From Pelobacter sp. (GTDB taxonomy: Bacteria > Desulfobacterota > Desulfuromonadia > Geobacterales > Pseudopelobacteraceae): a stretch of DNA of 64,000 bases. Shown in pieces: positions 17,767 through 26,330 of this stretch (position 1 is the stretch's first letter; every line of letters starts with the position of its first letter). Under the pieces are notes generated by a model. The model saw nothing but the letters and a program-made list of their open reading frames with translations, had not been told where the DNA came from and did not search any database. The position numbers and the translations under genes were made by a program. The stretch spans positions 124,001 through 188,000 of the forward strand of contig JAVBXN010000020.1 of NCBI GenBank assembly GCA_030824515.1, written 5' to 3'.

Positions 17767-18722
17767 AGATTTTCTTCCACAACCTTGTAGATAGCGGCCT
17801 TGACTTCCTCAAGCGTCCCATCCAGGGTACAGCCGGCCGCATTGTGATGACCGCCGCCCCCCATCACCGCGGAAAAAGCCGCCACGTTAACCTTGCCCTT
17901 TGATCTGAAACCGATCTTGAATTTACGCTCCTCCAGCTGGCGGAAAAATATTGCAACTTCCACTCCCCGGATAGAGCGCGGATAGTTGACAAAACCGTCG
18001 GTTAATTCGGCACTCGAATTAGTGGCGGCATACATGTCCAGTGTCACGGTGACGGAAGCTGCCATTCCATCCTTGAAAACCTCCAGGGTTGGCAGACAAC
18101 GGCCAAGAAGTTCCAGGCGCTTTTGCGGCTGATTTTCATACAACTGTTCCGCCACATCCCAGGCATTGACTCCGCATTCAATCAATTCGCCGGCAATCGT
18201 AAAAGCCTCCCGGTTGGCGTTGGAGTAACGGAAGGAACCGGTATCGGTTATTATGGCGACATACAGACAGAGGGCTGTCTCCCGGTCGAAGACATAACCG
18301 CAGGCGCTGGCGATACGGTATACCAGCACACCGGTTGCGGCCGCTCCGGAATCGATCAGGTTATGATCGCCGAAGTTATCACAGGAGAGGTGGTGATCGA
18401 GATTGACGAGAATAGCGGATTTTTTGAAATTACAGAATTCGGCGCCGGCACGTCTAAATTCGCCGATGTCGAGCACAAAGGCGACATCAAAAGACCGGTC
18501 CGGAATATGCGCCTTAACAGAGTCGCAACCTGGTAAAAAAGCGTAAAGATCGGGAATCGGATCCCTGAAGTGAACCGTTACGTCCTTGCCGATTTTGCGA
18601 AGAAATGACGCCAGCGCCAGGGTTGAGCCGACAGCATCGCCATCCGGCCCTTCATGGCTGGTCAATAAGAAGGAAGAGTTGTTGCGAATGACCTCAATGA
18701 TCTGCTGAATTGTTTCCGTCAT
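17763..18722 (-). CDS. nrnA: Bifunctional oligoribonuclease / pAp phosphatase NrnA (DHH family)
   Basis: This encodes 319 residues. NrnA degrades short RNA oligomers and removes phosphate from 3'-phosphoadenosine-5'-phosphate. The DHH phosphoesterase motifs are GPDGDAVGSTLALASFL, VLDIGEF, LVNLDHHLSCDNFGDHN and DTGSFRYSNA; the DHHA1 part ends with MGGGGHHNAAGC. It overlaps rbfA upstream by 29 bp and truB downstream by 4 bp, so it lies in the translation operon. The order infB-rbfA-nrnA-truB is a common bacterial arrangement. Confidence 0.94.
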   Translation of the reverse strand: MTETIQQIIEVIRNNSSFLLTSHEGPDGDAVGSTLALASFLRKIGKDVTVHFRDPIPDLYAFLPGCDSVKAHIPDRSFDVAFVLDIGEFRRAGAEFCNFKKSAILVNLDHHLSCDNFGDHNLIDSGAAATGVLVYRIASACGYVFDRETALCLYVAIITDTGSFRYSNANREAFTIAGELIECGVNAWDVAEQLYENQPQKRLELLGRCLPTLEVFKDGMAASVTVTLDMYAATNSSAELTDGFVNYPRSIRGVEVAIFFRQLEERKFKIGFRSKGKVNVAAFSAVMGGGGHHNAAGCTLDGTLEEVKAAIYKVVEENL

Positions 18723-19062
18723 GCTCGGTATGTATCTCCTTGAGCAGTGATTCTATTCGCTGGCCGTAATCCAGCGAAGTATCGTACTTGAAGACAAGTT
18801 CGGGTGTATGGCGGATGGTGAGATGTTTGCCGATTTCACGGCGGATATAGCCTTTTGCGCTGTTAAGGCCTGCTTCTGTATCTTTTTTGGCCTTTTCGTC
18901 ACCGATCACGGTGAAGAATATTTTTGCCAGGCTCAGGTCGTCTATAACTTCGACACCGGTAATAGTAACGAAACCAATGCGCGGGTCATTTAAACCACGG
19001 GAAAGTATCGAGCAAATCAACTCATGTATGGTCTCGGCGACCTTGTCGGAACGTTTGTGCAT
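18694..19062 (-). CDS. rbfA: 30S ribosome-binding factor A
   Basis: This encodes 122 residues from the ATG at 19062 (MHKRSDKVAETIHELI), which matches where the family begins; an ATG four codons upstream (19074) is also possible. RbfA is a KH-fold factor that helps 16S rRNA 5' end maturation. The motifs LNDPRIGFVTITGVEVIDDLSLAKIFFTVIG and PELVFKYDTSLDYGQRIE are typical. It lies 83 bp downstream of infB, with a strong hairpin between (19099-19134), and overlaps nrnA downstream. Confidence 0.92.
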   Translation of the reverse strand: MHKRSDKVAETIHELICSILSRGLNDPRIGFVTITGVEVIDDLSLAKIFFTVIGDEKAKKDTEAGLNSAKGYIRREIGKHLTIRHTPELVFKYDTSLDYGQRIESLLKEIHTEHDGNNSADH

Positions 19063-19098
19063 AATAAAATCCAAATCAAGTAAAAGTTAGGGGTAAAG

Positions 19099-19134
19099 GC
19101 AGGGGTAAAGTCACTGGATCAACTTTACCTCTGC
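19099..19134 (-). other. 13-bp hairpin between infB and rbfA
   Basis: GCAGGGGTAAAGT (19099-19111) pairs with ACTTTACCTCTGC (19122-19134) with one G-T pair and a 10-nt loop. No T-run follows in either direction, so it is not a classical terminator. It might be an mRNA-processing or stability element in the operon message. Confidence 0.5.
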
Positions 19135-19145
19135 TTGTACCGTTT

Positions 19146-21899
19146 CTATAATTTAGTGGCAATCTTTTCCATCTCAAAAGCTTCAATGATGTCATTCAGC
19201 TTGATGTCATTGTAATTCTCAAGGCCGATGCCACACTCGTAACCGCTTGAGACTTCCTTGACGTCATCCTTGAAACGACGCAGCGATGACATTTTACCTT
19301 CGTAGATCACAACATTGTCACGCAGCAATCTAACCTGTGCGTTACGCAGCATCTTGCCGTCCTGTACATAACAACCGGCAACGTTACCGATTTTCGGTAC
19401 AGAGAATACTTCACGAACCTCGACACGTCCCAGGAACTTCTCTTTGAATGTCGGTTCAAGCAGACCTTCCATGGCTTTCTTAACATCCTCGACGGCATCG
19501 TAAATGATACTGTACAGCCGGATATCAACCCCTTCCCTTTCGGCATGGGCCTGGGCCTTTACTTCCGGACGGACGTTGAATCCGATTACGATCGCGTTGG
19601 ATGCCGCCGCCAGATTGATGTCCGTTTCAGTTACAGCGCCAACTGCCGAGTGAATCACGTTGAGACGAACCGCATCGGTTGAAAGTTTGCGCAACGACTC
19701 CGCCACGGCCTCAACCGAGCCCTGCACGTCCGCCTTGACAATAACATTGAGATCCTTGACCTCGCCGCTCTGGATGCGTTTGTAAAGGTCTTCGAGCGAA
19801 AGTTTGGTATGTTTGGAAAATATCACTTCACGCTGTTTGATCTGCCGCAGGGTTGCAATTTCTTTGGCCTGCTTTTCATCCTTCATCGAGACAAAGATAT
19901 CACCGGCATCGGGAACACCCGAAAGACCAACCAACTCAACCGGCATCGAGGGCCCGGCCTCCATTACCTTTTCACCACGGTCGTTCTGCATGGCCCGGAC
20001 GCGTCCGGAATGCACACCTACCACACAGTAGTCACCGGCCTTGAGTGTTCCTTCCTGAACCAGCACTGTAGCAACAGGACCGCGCCCCTTATCGAGTTTT
20101 CCCTCGACGATGGTGCCCTTGGCCTGCTTGTTAGGGTTGGCGGTAAGCTCCATCAGGTCGGCCTGCAGCAGAACCATCTCCAGCAACCCTTCAAGATTGA
20201 GACGTTTCTTGGCGGATACTTCCACCATGGTGACATCGCCGCCCCACTCCGAACAGACCAGACCCTGCTCGGTCAGCTCCTGCTTGACGCGCTCCGGTTT
20301 GGAATCTGGCTTGTCGATCTTGTTTATAGCGACAATGATCGGGACTCCGGCTGCCTTGGAGTGGTTGATCGCTTCACGGGTCTGCGGCATGACACCGTCG
20401 TCCGCGGCAACAACCAGAATAACGATGTCGGTTACCTTGGCACCACGGGCGCGCATCGCGGTAAACGCTTCATGACCGGGTGTGTCCAGGAAGGTTATCT
20501 TGCGGCCGTTCAGCTCAACGTCGTAGGCGCCTATGTGCTGGGTAATGCCTCCCGCCTCTCCGGCGATTACATTGGCTTCGCGAATTGCATCCAGCAACGA
20601 GGTTTTACCATGATCGACATGACCCATGATTGTTACGACCGGCGGACGTTTTTCCAGTGTTTCGGGAGCGTCAGGAGCGGATTCAAGAATTTCGTCAAGA
20701 TCCACCGCTACGTTTTCAACTTCATAATCGTATTCCGACGCCAGGATGACAGCGGTATCGAAGTCCAGGGGATGATTGATCGTAACCATCATGCCCATCT
20801 TCATAAGTGATTTGATCAGATCGTTGGCCTTGATGCCCAGTCGCTTGGCAAGATCTCCGACGGTGATACTTTCGGAGATCTTGATAATGCGTTTGATGGC
20901 TTTTGGTACGGTAATCTCGGTTTTCTTCGTATCCGGAGCACGCTCCTTGCCACCCTTTTTCTTTGAACCTTTATAAACCGGGTCAAAAGTGCGCTCACGT
21001 TTTTCCAGGATTTCATTCTTTCTGGGTTGTTCTTTTTTCTTAGGTGGCGCGCCTTTTTTACCACCCTTGCCCGCATCACCATAACCAGGCCCGTCTTTTT
21101 TGACACCACGGCGATTATCACCACCCGGTGGCGCTGCAGGTGCAAGCTGAACCTGTTTCATTCGGGATCTGTCTATCTCGGTTGCAGGAGCAGAAGGAGT
21201 CGGAGCAGCCGATTTTCTCTGCTCATACGAAGCCGCCGGTTTTCTCTGATCGGTAGCAGGCGCCGGTCTTCTTTGTGCAGTATCGGAAGCCGGTCTGGCG
21301 GGAGCGGTTCTCTGTTGAACAGGAGTCTCCTTGGTAACGACGCGAGTCGGGCGATTGGTAACACCCGGTATTTCAATCATGCCAAGTATTCTGGCCTGAT
21401 TGGGTCCGGCTTTTTGAGGTTCCGGCGTCACGGGCTTGGCGGCAGAAACCGGTTTGACAACAGCTACTGGCTCAGCTGTTTCAGCAGGTTCACTCTTGAT
21501 TGCCGTTTCGACGGGAACTTTTACATCCGCGACTTCGGCAATCGGAGTCGGGACCGGAGTCGGGACCGGAGTCTGAACCGGAGCAGGAATCGGCTCAGGT
21601 GCAACAACGGCAGTTGGCTCCGTTACCGTCTCGGAAACAGTGACCGATACCTCTTGTGGTTCAGGTGTCTCTGACAGGGGGATGATTTTAGCACGACGAC
21701 GAATGATATTCGAAGCTACTCTGACCTCATCCGTGCCATTTTCCCTGGGTTGAGGAGCTGTCAAGCGACTCACCACATCTTCATCGACCTGTGAAGTGGC
21801 CGTCTTTGCATCAATTCCGATTTCTTTGAGCTTGGCAATTGCCTCTTTAGGCTCCACACCCAATTTTTTTGCCAAAGCCCCAACACTAATCTTACCCAT
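19146..21899 (-). CDS. infB: Translation initiation factor IF-2
   Basis: This encodes 917 residues. IF-2 is a GTPase that brings initiator tRNA to the 30S subunit. The N-terminal IF2-N motif [19 protein letters not shown] is followed by a long Pro/Ala/Lys/Arg-rich linker (about residues 60-330), which includes PTP/PVP repeats and a KKGG-rich stretch. The G domain begins at [15 protein letters not shown] (about 421) with [11 protein letters not shown] and NKIDKP boxes. Domains III/IV follow with [12 protein letters not shown]. The start ATG is 5 bp from the ylxR stop. Length and layout are normal for this group. Confidence 0.96.
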   Translation of the reverse strand: MGKISVGALAKKLGVEPKEAIAKLKEIGIDAKTATSQVDEDVVSRLTAPQPRENGTDEVRVASNIIRRRAKIIPLSETPEPQEVSVTVSETVTEPTAVVAPEPIPAPVQTPVPTPVPTPIAEVADVKVPVETAIKSEPAETAEPVAVVKPVSAAKPVTPEPQKAGPNQARILGMIEIPGVTNRPTRVVTKETPVQQRTAPARPASDTAQRRPAPATDQRKPAASYEQRKSAAPTPSAPATEIDRSRMKQVQLAPAAPPGGDNRRGVKKDGPGYGDAGKGGKKGAPPKKKEQPRKNEILEKRERTFDPVYKGSKKKGGKERAPDTKKTEITVPKAIKRIIKISESITVGDLAKRLGIKANDLIKSLMKMGMMVTINHPLDFDTAVILASEYDYEVENVAVDLDEILESAPDAPETLEKRPPVVTIMGHVDHGKTSLLDAIREANVIAGEAGGITQHIGAYDVELNGRKITFLDTPGHEAFTAMRARGAKVTDIVILVVAADDGVMPQTREAINHSKAAGVPIIVAINKIDKPDSKPERVKQELTEQGLVCSEWGGDVTMVEVSAKKRLNLEGLLEMVLLQADLMELTANPNKQAKGTIVEGKLDKGRGPVATVLVQEGTLKAGDYCVVGVHSGRVRAMQNDRGEKVMEAGPSMPVELVGLSGVPDAGDIFVSMKDEKQAKEIATLRQIKQREVIFSKHTKLSLEDLYKRIQSGEVKDLNVIVKADVQGSVEAVAESLRKLSTDAVRLNVIHSAVGAVTETDINLAAASNAIVIGFNVRPEVKAQAHAEREGVDIRLYSIIYDAVEDVKKAMEGLLEPTFKEKFLGRVEVREVFSVPKIGNVAGCYVQDGKMLRNAQVRLLRDNVVIYEGKMSSLRRFKDDVKEVSSGYECGIGLENYNDIKLNDIIEAFEMEKIATKL

Positions 21900-21904
21900 A
21901 TTAA

Positions 21905-22507
21905 TTATACCTCCCCCAGGAAGTTTCTATATCTATCAACAGATTTAAGCAGCGGAGCCACAAAACCACCATGCTTGACAGCAATCGCGCTACGTGGAGC
22001 CTTGCCGAGAATTGCACCAAAACCGTCTTTTGTAATTACCGTACGGTGAGGCACATGATTGACATCGGCAATACAAATAATTTTCTCGCCTATTGTTTCT
22101 GATACATCGGTTGCAACCAGAATGAGACCCGGCTTTACTTTGGCGCGAATAGCGTCACTTACCATCGAGCCACCTCCGATAATGCAGCCTGCCTTATTGG
22201 CAAGCCCGATCAGTCCGAAAATCCGATCAAACAACAGCTGGCGCACATGCTCTACCATTTGCTCCGGCAGCATCGATGAAACATCCTGCTTGAAAGAACG
22301 CTTGAACTGACCCTTTACCAAAGCAGCGACGAGACATTGCTTGCTTATGCAGGTATAAGAACCCCTGCCGGGCAATTTTGAATCCAGGTCCGGCATCACT
22401 TCAGAGTCAGGAGAAAGAACAAAACGAATAAGCTGATCCTTGTTTTTGCTCGTCCTGCATCCGAGGCAACTGCGTTGCGGCTGTTCTGTAACTCCGTGGC
22501 GGGCCAT
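21905..22507 (-). CDS. YlxR (DUF448) - L7Ae-like fusion protein
   Basis: This encodes 200 residues in two parts. Residues 10-85 are YlxR-like, with [19 protein letters not shown] and GRGSYTCIS. Residues 92-195 are a ribosomal L7Ae-type RNA-binding fold, [20 protein letters not shown] and [11 protein letters not shown]. The Bacillus counterparts are separate genes (ylxR, ylxQ) between nusA and infB; here they form one polypeptide, as in related delta-group genomes. YlxR is reported to bind RNA. It lies 10 bp after nusA and 5 bp before infB. Confidence 0.88.
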   Translation of the reverse strand: MARHGVTEQPQRSCLGCRTSKNKDQLIRFVLSPDSEVMPDLDSKLPGRGSYTCISKQCLVAALVKGQFKRSFKQDVSSMLPEQMVEHVRQLLFDRIFGLIGLANKAGCIIGGGSMVSDAIRAKVKPGLILVATDVSETIGEKIICIADVNHVPHRTVITKDGFGAILGKAPRSAIAVKHGGFVAPLLKSVDRYRNFLGEV

Positions 22508-22517
22508 TAATTATACG

Positions 22518-23669
22518 TTACTCCGCCGCTTGCTCATCGGCTTTTACTTCGGAGTCCGCTTCCTGAGTCACAGGCGACTCTTCATCGGCTATGGTCGCAT
22601 CGTATGATGCGAACTCCTGCAACTCGGCCTCGGCCACTTTTGATTCGCTCTTGATGTCGATCCGGCAGCCGGTCAGACGGGCCGCCAAGCTCACATTCTG
22701 GCCGCGTTTACCGATCGCGAGCGATAGCTGGTCGTCCGGAACGATAATTTCGAGAACACGTTTCTCTTCATCCACAAAGACTTTTGAAACCTGGGCGGGC
22801 GAAAGAGAGTTACACGCAAAACGGGCAATATCCTCGGACCAGGGAATGATATCGATCTTTTCACCACGCAGTTCAGAAACTACATTTTGAACACGGGCGC
22901 CGCGCATGCCAACGCATGCTCCGACAGGATCAACATCCCGATCATTGGATGAAACAGCGATCTTGGCGCGGCTGCCCGGATCACGGACTATTGCGTTGAT
23001 CTCGACAATACCTTCGGCAATTTCGGGAACCTCCGCTTCAAAAAGCTTGGCCAGCATGCTGGGGTGTGTGCGGGAAAGCATGATCTGTGGACCTTTGGTG
23101 GTCATGCGTATTTCGGTAATGATTGCACGGATACGGTCTCCGGGACGGTAGACCTCTCTTGGCATCTGTTCCTTGGCCGGGAGCACAGCTTCCGCCCGTC
23201 CCAGATCGATCAGCAACTCACCTTTTTCAAAACGACGCACCATACCGGTGATAACTTCCCAGATGCGATCATTGTATTCATTGTAGATGGTTTCCCTCTC
23301 AGCATCGCGAACCTTCTGAATGATGACCTGCTTTGCGGTCTGTGCGGCAATGCGACTGAACCCGCTGGAATCCAGCTTCTCACCCAATGAGTCACCGACC
23401 TCTGCTTCCGGGTCGATTTCATGTGCTTCCTCAAGACAAATTTCCTTGTATGAGTCCTGCACTTCTTCAACAACTGTAACAAACTCGAACAGCTCAACCT
23501 CTCCGGACTCATGGTTGTAGTGGGCTTCCAGGTCACGGGTGTTACGATATTTCTTGTTAGCCGCCGTCAAAACAGCCTGTTCCATCGCCTCCAGCACCAC
23601 TTGACGATCAATACCCTTCTCTTTGACAAGTTGTTCGATGGCGTGCTTGAGATTTATAATTGTATCCAC
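22518..23669 (-). CDS. nusA: Transcription termination/antitermination factor NusA
   Basis: This encodes 383 residues. NusA binds RNA polymerase and nascent RNA to control pausing, termination and antitermination. The order is N-terminal domain (1-125), S1 domain (GELLIDLGRAEAVLP), KH1 (GACVGMRGARVQNVV) and KH2 (AIGKRGQNVSLAARL), then a short acidic tail (DEESPVTQEADSEVKADEQ). The C-terminal acidic repeats of the E. coli protein are missing, as in many bacteria. It lies between rimP (36 bp upstream) and ylxR. Confidence 0.95.
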   Translation of the reverse strand: MDTIINLKHAIEQLVKEKGIDRQVVLEAMEQAVLTAANKKYRNTRDLEAHYNHESGEVELFEFVTVVEEVQDSYKEICLEEAHEIDPEAEVGDSLGEKLDSSGFSRIAAQTAKQVIIQKVRDAERETIYNEYNDRIWEVITGMVRRFEKGELLIDLGRAEAVLPAKEQMPREVYRPGDRIRAIITEIRMTTKGPQIMLSRTHPSMLAKLFEAEVPEIAEGIVEINAIVRDPGSRAKIAVSSNDRDVDPVGACVGMRGARVQNVVSELRGEKIDIIPWSEDIARFACNSLSPAQVSKVFVDEEKRVLEIIVPDDQLSLAIGKRGQNVSLAARLTGCRIDIKSESKVAEAELQEFASYDATIADEESPVTQEADSEVKADEQAAE

Positions 23670-23705
23670 GATTGCTTCTCCTTGCTGGCGTGTTTATATA
23701 TTCTG

Positions 23706-24191
23706 TCAGAGCTCGAATTCAAGATTGGCTTTCGCAACCCGCTCCAATGGTATGGAAGCGGATTGACCCTCTGTGAGTGTCATCCTGATAACACCGTCAA
23801 AAAGTCCGTCAAGCTTTCCCAAAAAGGTTTTACGCTTGTTGCCCTTATCATCCTGCAACGGCTCATAGGTGCGAACCTTTATCAAACGACCGGAAAATCG
23901 CTCATAGTCCGAAGGTTTCTTCAGCGGCCGGTCCAACCCCGGAGATGAAACCTCCAGAGTATAATTGCATGAAATCACTTCCTCCACATCCAGAATCATC
24001 GACAGTTCGCGACTGACATTAGCGCAGTCGTCAAGCATTATTCCGCCTTCCTTGTCGATAAACAGGCGAAGAACCGCATCACGACCAATCTTGCCGAATT
24101 CAATATCGACCAGCTCAATCCCCAGTGACTCAAGAATCGGCAGAGCGATTCCTTTAACATAAGTACAAGTATCTTCTTTTGGCGTAACCAT
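23706..24191 (-). CDS. rimP: Ribosome maturation factor RimP
   Basis: This encodes 161 residues from the ATG at 24191; a TTG one codon upstream is not needed. RimP assists 30S subunit assembly. The family core ILESLGIELVDIEFGKIGRDAVLRLFID, the VSRELSMILD stretch and LEVSSPGLDRPLKK are all present. It is the first gene of the rimP-nusA-ylxR-infB-rbfA-nrnA-truB operon. A hairpin with a T-run lies in the 60-bp leader upstream (24205-24233). Confidence 0.92.
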   Translation of the reverse strand: MVTPKEDTCTYVKGIALPILESLGIELVDIEFGKIGRDAVLRLFIDKEGGIMLDDCANVSRELSMILDVEEVISCNYTLEVSSPGLDRPLKKPSDYERFSGRLIKVRTYEPLQDDKGNKRKTFLGKLDGLFDGVIRMTLTEGQSASIPLERVAKANLEFEL

Positions 24192-24204
24192 CAAAACCCC
24201 GACA

Positions 24205-24233
24205 ACAAAAAAGGTGAGCCTTGCGAGCTCACC
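24205..24233 (-). terminator. Intrinsic terminator/attenuator ahead of rimP
   Basis: On the minus strand GGTGAGC pairs with GCTCACC (7 bp, 7-nt loop) and is followed by six T. It sits between the GspE-type gene and rimP. It may end the upstream message, or, if transcription starts at 24258-24286, attenuate rimP. Confidence 0.8.
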
Positions 24234-24257
24234 TACGAGTGAACATAAATTTTATCT

Positions 24258-24286
24258 TTTGTAGCATGCTACGCCTTGATATGCAA
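24258..24286 (-). promoter_or_regulatory. Possible promoter for the rimP operon
   Basis: On the minus strand TTGCAT (24286-24281), a 17-bp gap and TACAAA (24263-24258) precede the rimP start. Both boxes are imperfect. It would start the message before the terminator hairpin at 24205-24233. Confidence 0.4.
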
Positions 24287-24309
24287 GCATATTTTAAAAG
24301 AATGATCGG

Positions 24310-26241
24310 TTATTTTATACAGACGCGACGCACTTCAAGAATATCAGTCAGGCCTTGAAACACCTTGATGATGCCGTCCTGCTTGAGGGTTGTCATGCCA
24401 TCATGCGCGGCAAGAGCACGGACACTGTCAGTATCGGCACGGCGCTTTATCAGCCCACTCAGGTTCGGAGTGCACTCCAACACTTCATGAATTCCAAGGC
24501 GGCCACGGTATCCGGTATTGTTGCAACGATTGCAGCCTACCGCATGGAACATGATGATATCGCTATATGCGATTCCGGTATTAGCAAAATCGGTTCGTCC
24601 ATATTCATCAACAAGTTCATCAAACTCATTCAAGGTGGGCTGGTAACGCTCCTTACAGTCCTTACAGAGCCTGCGCCCGAGCCGTTGAGCCAAAACGCAT
24701 AACAGAGAATCGGAAAAACTGTACGGGTCGAGTCCCATTTCGAGTAACCGCGTAACGGTTTCAGGCGCCGAATTGGTATGCAACGTGGAAAAGACCAGGT
24801 GTCCTGTCAAAGATGCTTCAACGGCCATGCTGGCTGTCTCCTCGTCACGCATTTCACCGACCATGATAACATCCGGGTCAAGCCGCAGAAAAGAGCGCAG
24901 AGCCGCGGCGAAGTTAAAGCCGATACGAGGATTGATTTGTACCTGTCGCAAGCCTGGTTGGGTAATCTCGACCGGATCCTCGGCGGTCCAGATCTTGCGG
25001 CATGTTTGATTGATCAAGGCAAGACCCGAGTGTAGCGTGGTTGTCTTGCCCGATCCTGTGGGGCCAACCACAAGTATCAAGCCATGTGGACTGCTCAACG
25101 CTTCATGAAAAACTCTTTTATTGCGTTCAGTCAATCCAAGCTCTTCAAATCCGATTGGGTCACCGCTCGCCAAAACACGAATAACCACGTCTTCCAGGCC
25201 TCCGACAGTCGGCATGGTTGCAACGCGAAGCTCAATATTGAGCGGCCCGAATTTTTTAAATTCTATCTTGCCATCCTGTGGTTTTCTCTTCTCGGCGATA
25301 TCCAGGTTAGCCATGATTTTTATTCGCGAAGGGATTGCAAATTTATATTTATACGGGATTCTCTGGTAAATTGAGCACTGACCGTCGACTCGGGTGCGAA
25401 CAACAACATCTTTTTTACCTGGGTATGGTTCGATATGTATATCCGAGGCTTTATCCATGTAGGCATCATAAACAATTTTGTTGACCAGTTTGACAATAAC
25501 GCTGTCTTTCTCGGTCACTTTCTTTGTTTCTTCTTCAATCTCCGGCTCATCTGCCGAGGTCTTACTTAGTAATTCAATGATGCTGTCCGGTACTAAATCA
25601 AGATTAACCTCGTCGTCCGCATCGGTGGAACTGGCGGTGTCGATATTGTAAAGACGCTTGAGAGTCTTGGATATGCTGGCCTCAGTCGCAATCGCGGAAA
25701 TTATTTTAAGACGGATACTGTCTTCCAGCTCTCGAATATCGTGCGGTTTGAGCGGATGAACCATTGCCAGTGTAATAGTATTTCCAATTTTTGATATTGG
25801 AGCAATACGCTGTTTCTGTGCGTATACGGCACTGATATAACGAGAAAGGGACTGATCGATATCTGACAGGTTTATGTGTATGTACGGCATGTCATACTGT
25901 GCTGCTACAGCTTTTGCGAGTATATCCTCGTCAACATAGTGCAGTTTCAGCAAGGCCTTTTCCAGGGTTATATTGTTCTGCTTGGACAGATCGCGCGCCT
26001 GCAGCAGCTTCTGTTGATCTATGATCCCATCGGTAATCAGAATGTCAGTCAACTTGAGACGTTTGTTCTTCTGATCCAGAACAAAACTCAGGTCGCTTTC
26101 TTTGATAAAGCCCAGCTTGCACAATAACTGGCCGATCGGTTGATCGGGAAAGAGCTTCTGCAGCTCAAGCGCTTCCAGTAACTGCTCTTGGGTTACCAGC
26201 TGTTGTTCAACCAACAACTCACCAACTTTTTTGATACTCAT
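24310..26241 (-). CDS. GspE/PilB-family secretion ATPase with two MshEN-like N-terminal domains
   Basis: This encodes 643 residues from the ATG at 26241 (MSIKKVGELLVEQQLV). It is a hexameric ATPase of type II secretion or type IV pilus systems. The Walker [13 protein letters not shown] lies at about residue 391 and the Walker B region is LDPDVIMVGEMRD. The zinc site is CKDC...CNRC near residues 505-545. The N-terminal part has two copies resembling MshEN domains (KVGELLV...QLLEALELQ and KLTDILITDG...KLLQARDLS), a fold that binds cyclic di-GMP in other proteins. No pilin, pilC or gspD gene is in this window; its neighbours are a LysM protein and a receiver-like membrane protein. Confidence 0.88.
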   Translation of the reverse strand: MSIKKVGELLVEQQLVTQEQLLEALELQKLFPDQPIGQLLCKLGFIKESDLSFVLDQKNKRLKLTDILITDGIIDQQKLLQARDLSKQNNITLEKALLKLHYVDEDILAKAVAAQYDMPYIHINLSDIDQSLSRYISAVYAQKQRIAPISKIGNTITLAMVHPLKPHDIRELEDSIRLKIISAIATEASISKTLKRLYNIDTASSTDADDEVNLDLVPDSIIELLSKTSADEPEIEEETKKVTEKDSVIVKLVNKIVYDAYMDKASDIHIEPYPGKKDVVVRTRVDGQCSIYQRIPYKYKFAIPSRIKIMANLDIAEKRKPQDGKIEFKKFGPLNIELRVATMPTVGGLEDVVIRVLASGDPIGFEELGLTERNKRVFHEALSSPHGLILVVGPTGSGKTTTLHSGLALINQTCRKIWTAEDPVEITQPGLRQVQINPRIGFNFAAALRSFLRLDPDVIMVGEMRDEETASMAVEASLTGHLVFSTLHTNSAPETVTRLLEMGLDPYSFSDSLLCVLAQRLGRRLCKDCKERYQPTLNEFDELVDEYGRTDFANTGIAYSDIIMFHAVGCNRCNNTGYRGRLGIHEVLECTPNLSGLIKRRADTDSVRALAAHDGMTTLKQDGIIKVFQGLTDILEVRRVCIK

Positions 26242-26269
26242 ATGCAACCTGCTCCCGATCTAAACAGAA

Positions 26270-26300
26270 AACGCTCGTCCTTGTGTAAGGTTCGAGCGTT
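26270..26300 (-). terminator. Hairpin between LysM and GspE-type genes
   Basis: AACGCTCG (26270-26277) pairs with CGAGCGTT (26293-26300), with an inner CCTT/AAGG stem, giving a long hairpin. Beyond it on the minus strand the T-run is weak (TTTCTGTTT), so it may terminate poorly or shape the message. Confidence 0.5.
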
Positions 26301-26330
26301 ATAACAGAAAATTCACGAAAGTAAAATCGT

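Noticed and set aside
19809-20810. Plus-strand open frame of 333 residues opposite infB
   Set aside because: It lies entirely inside the well-supported infB gene on the other strand and has no ribosome site or recognisable product.
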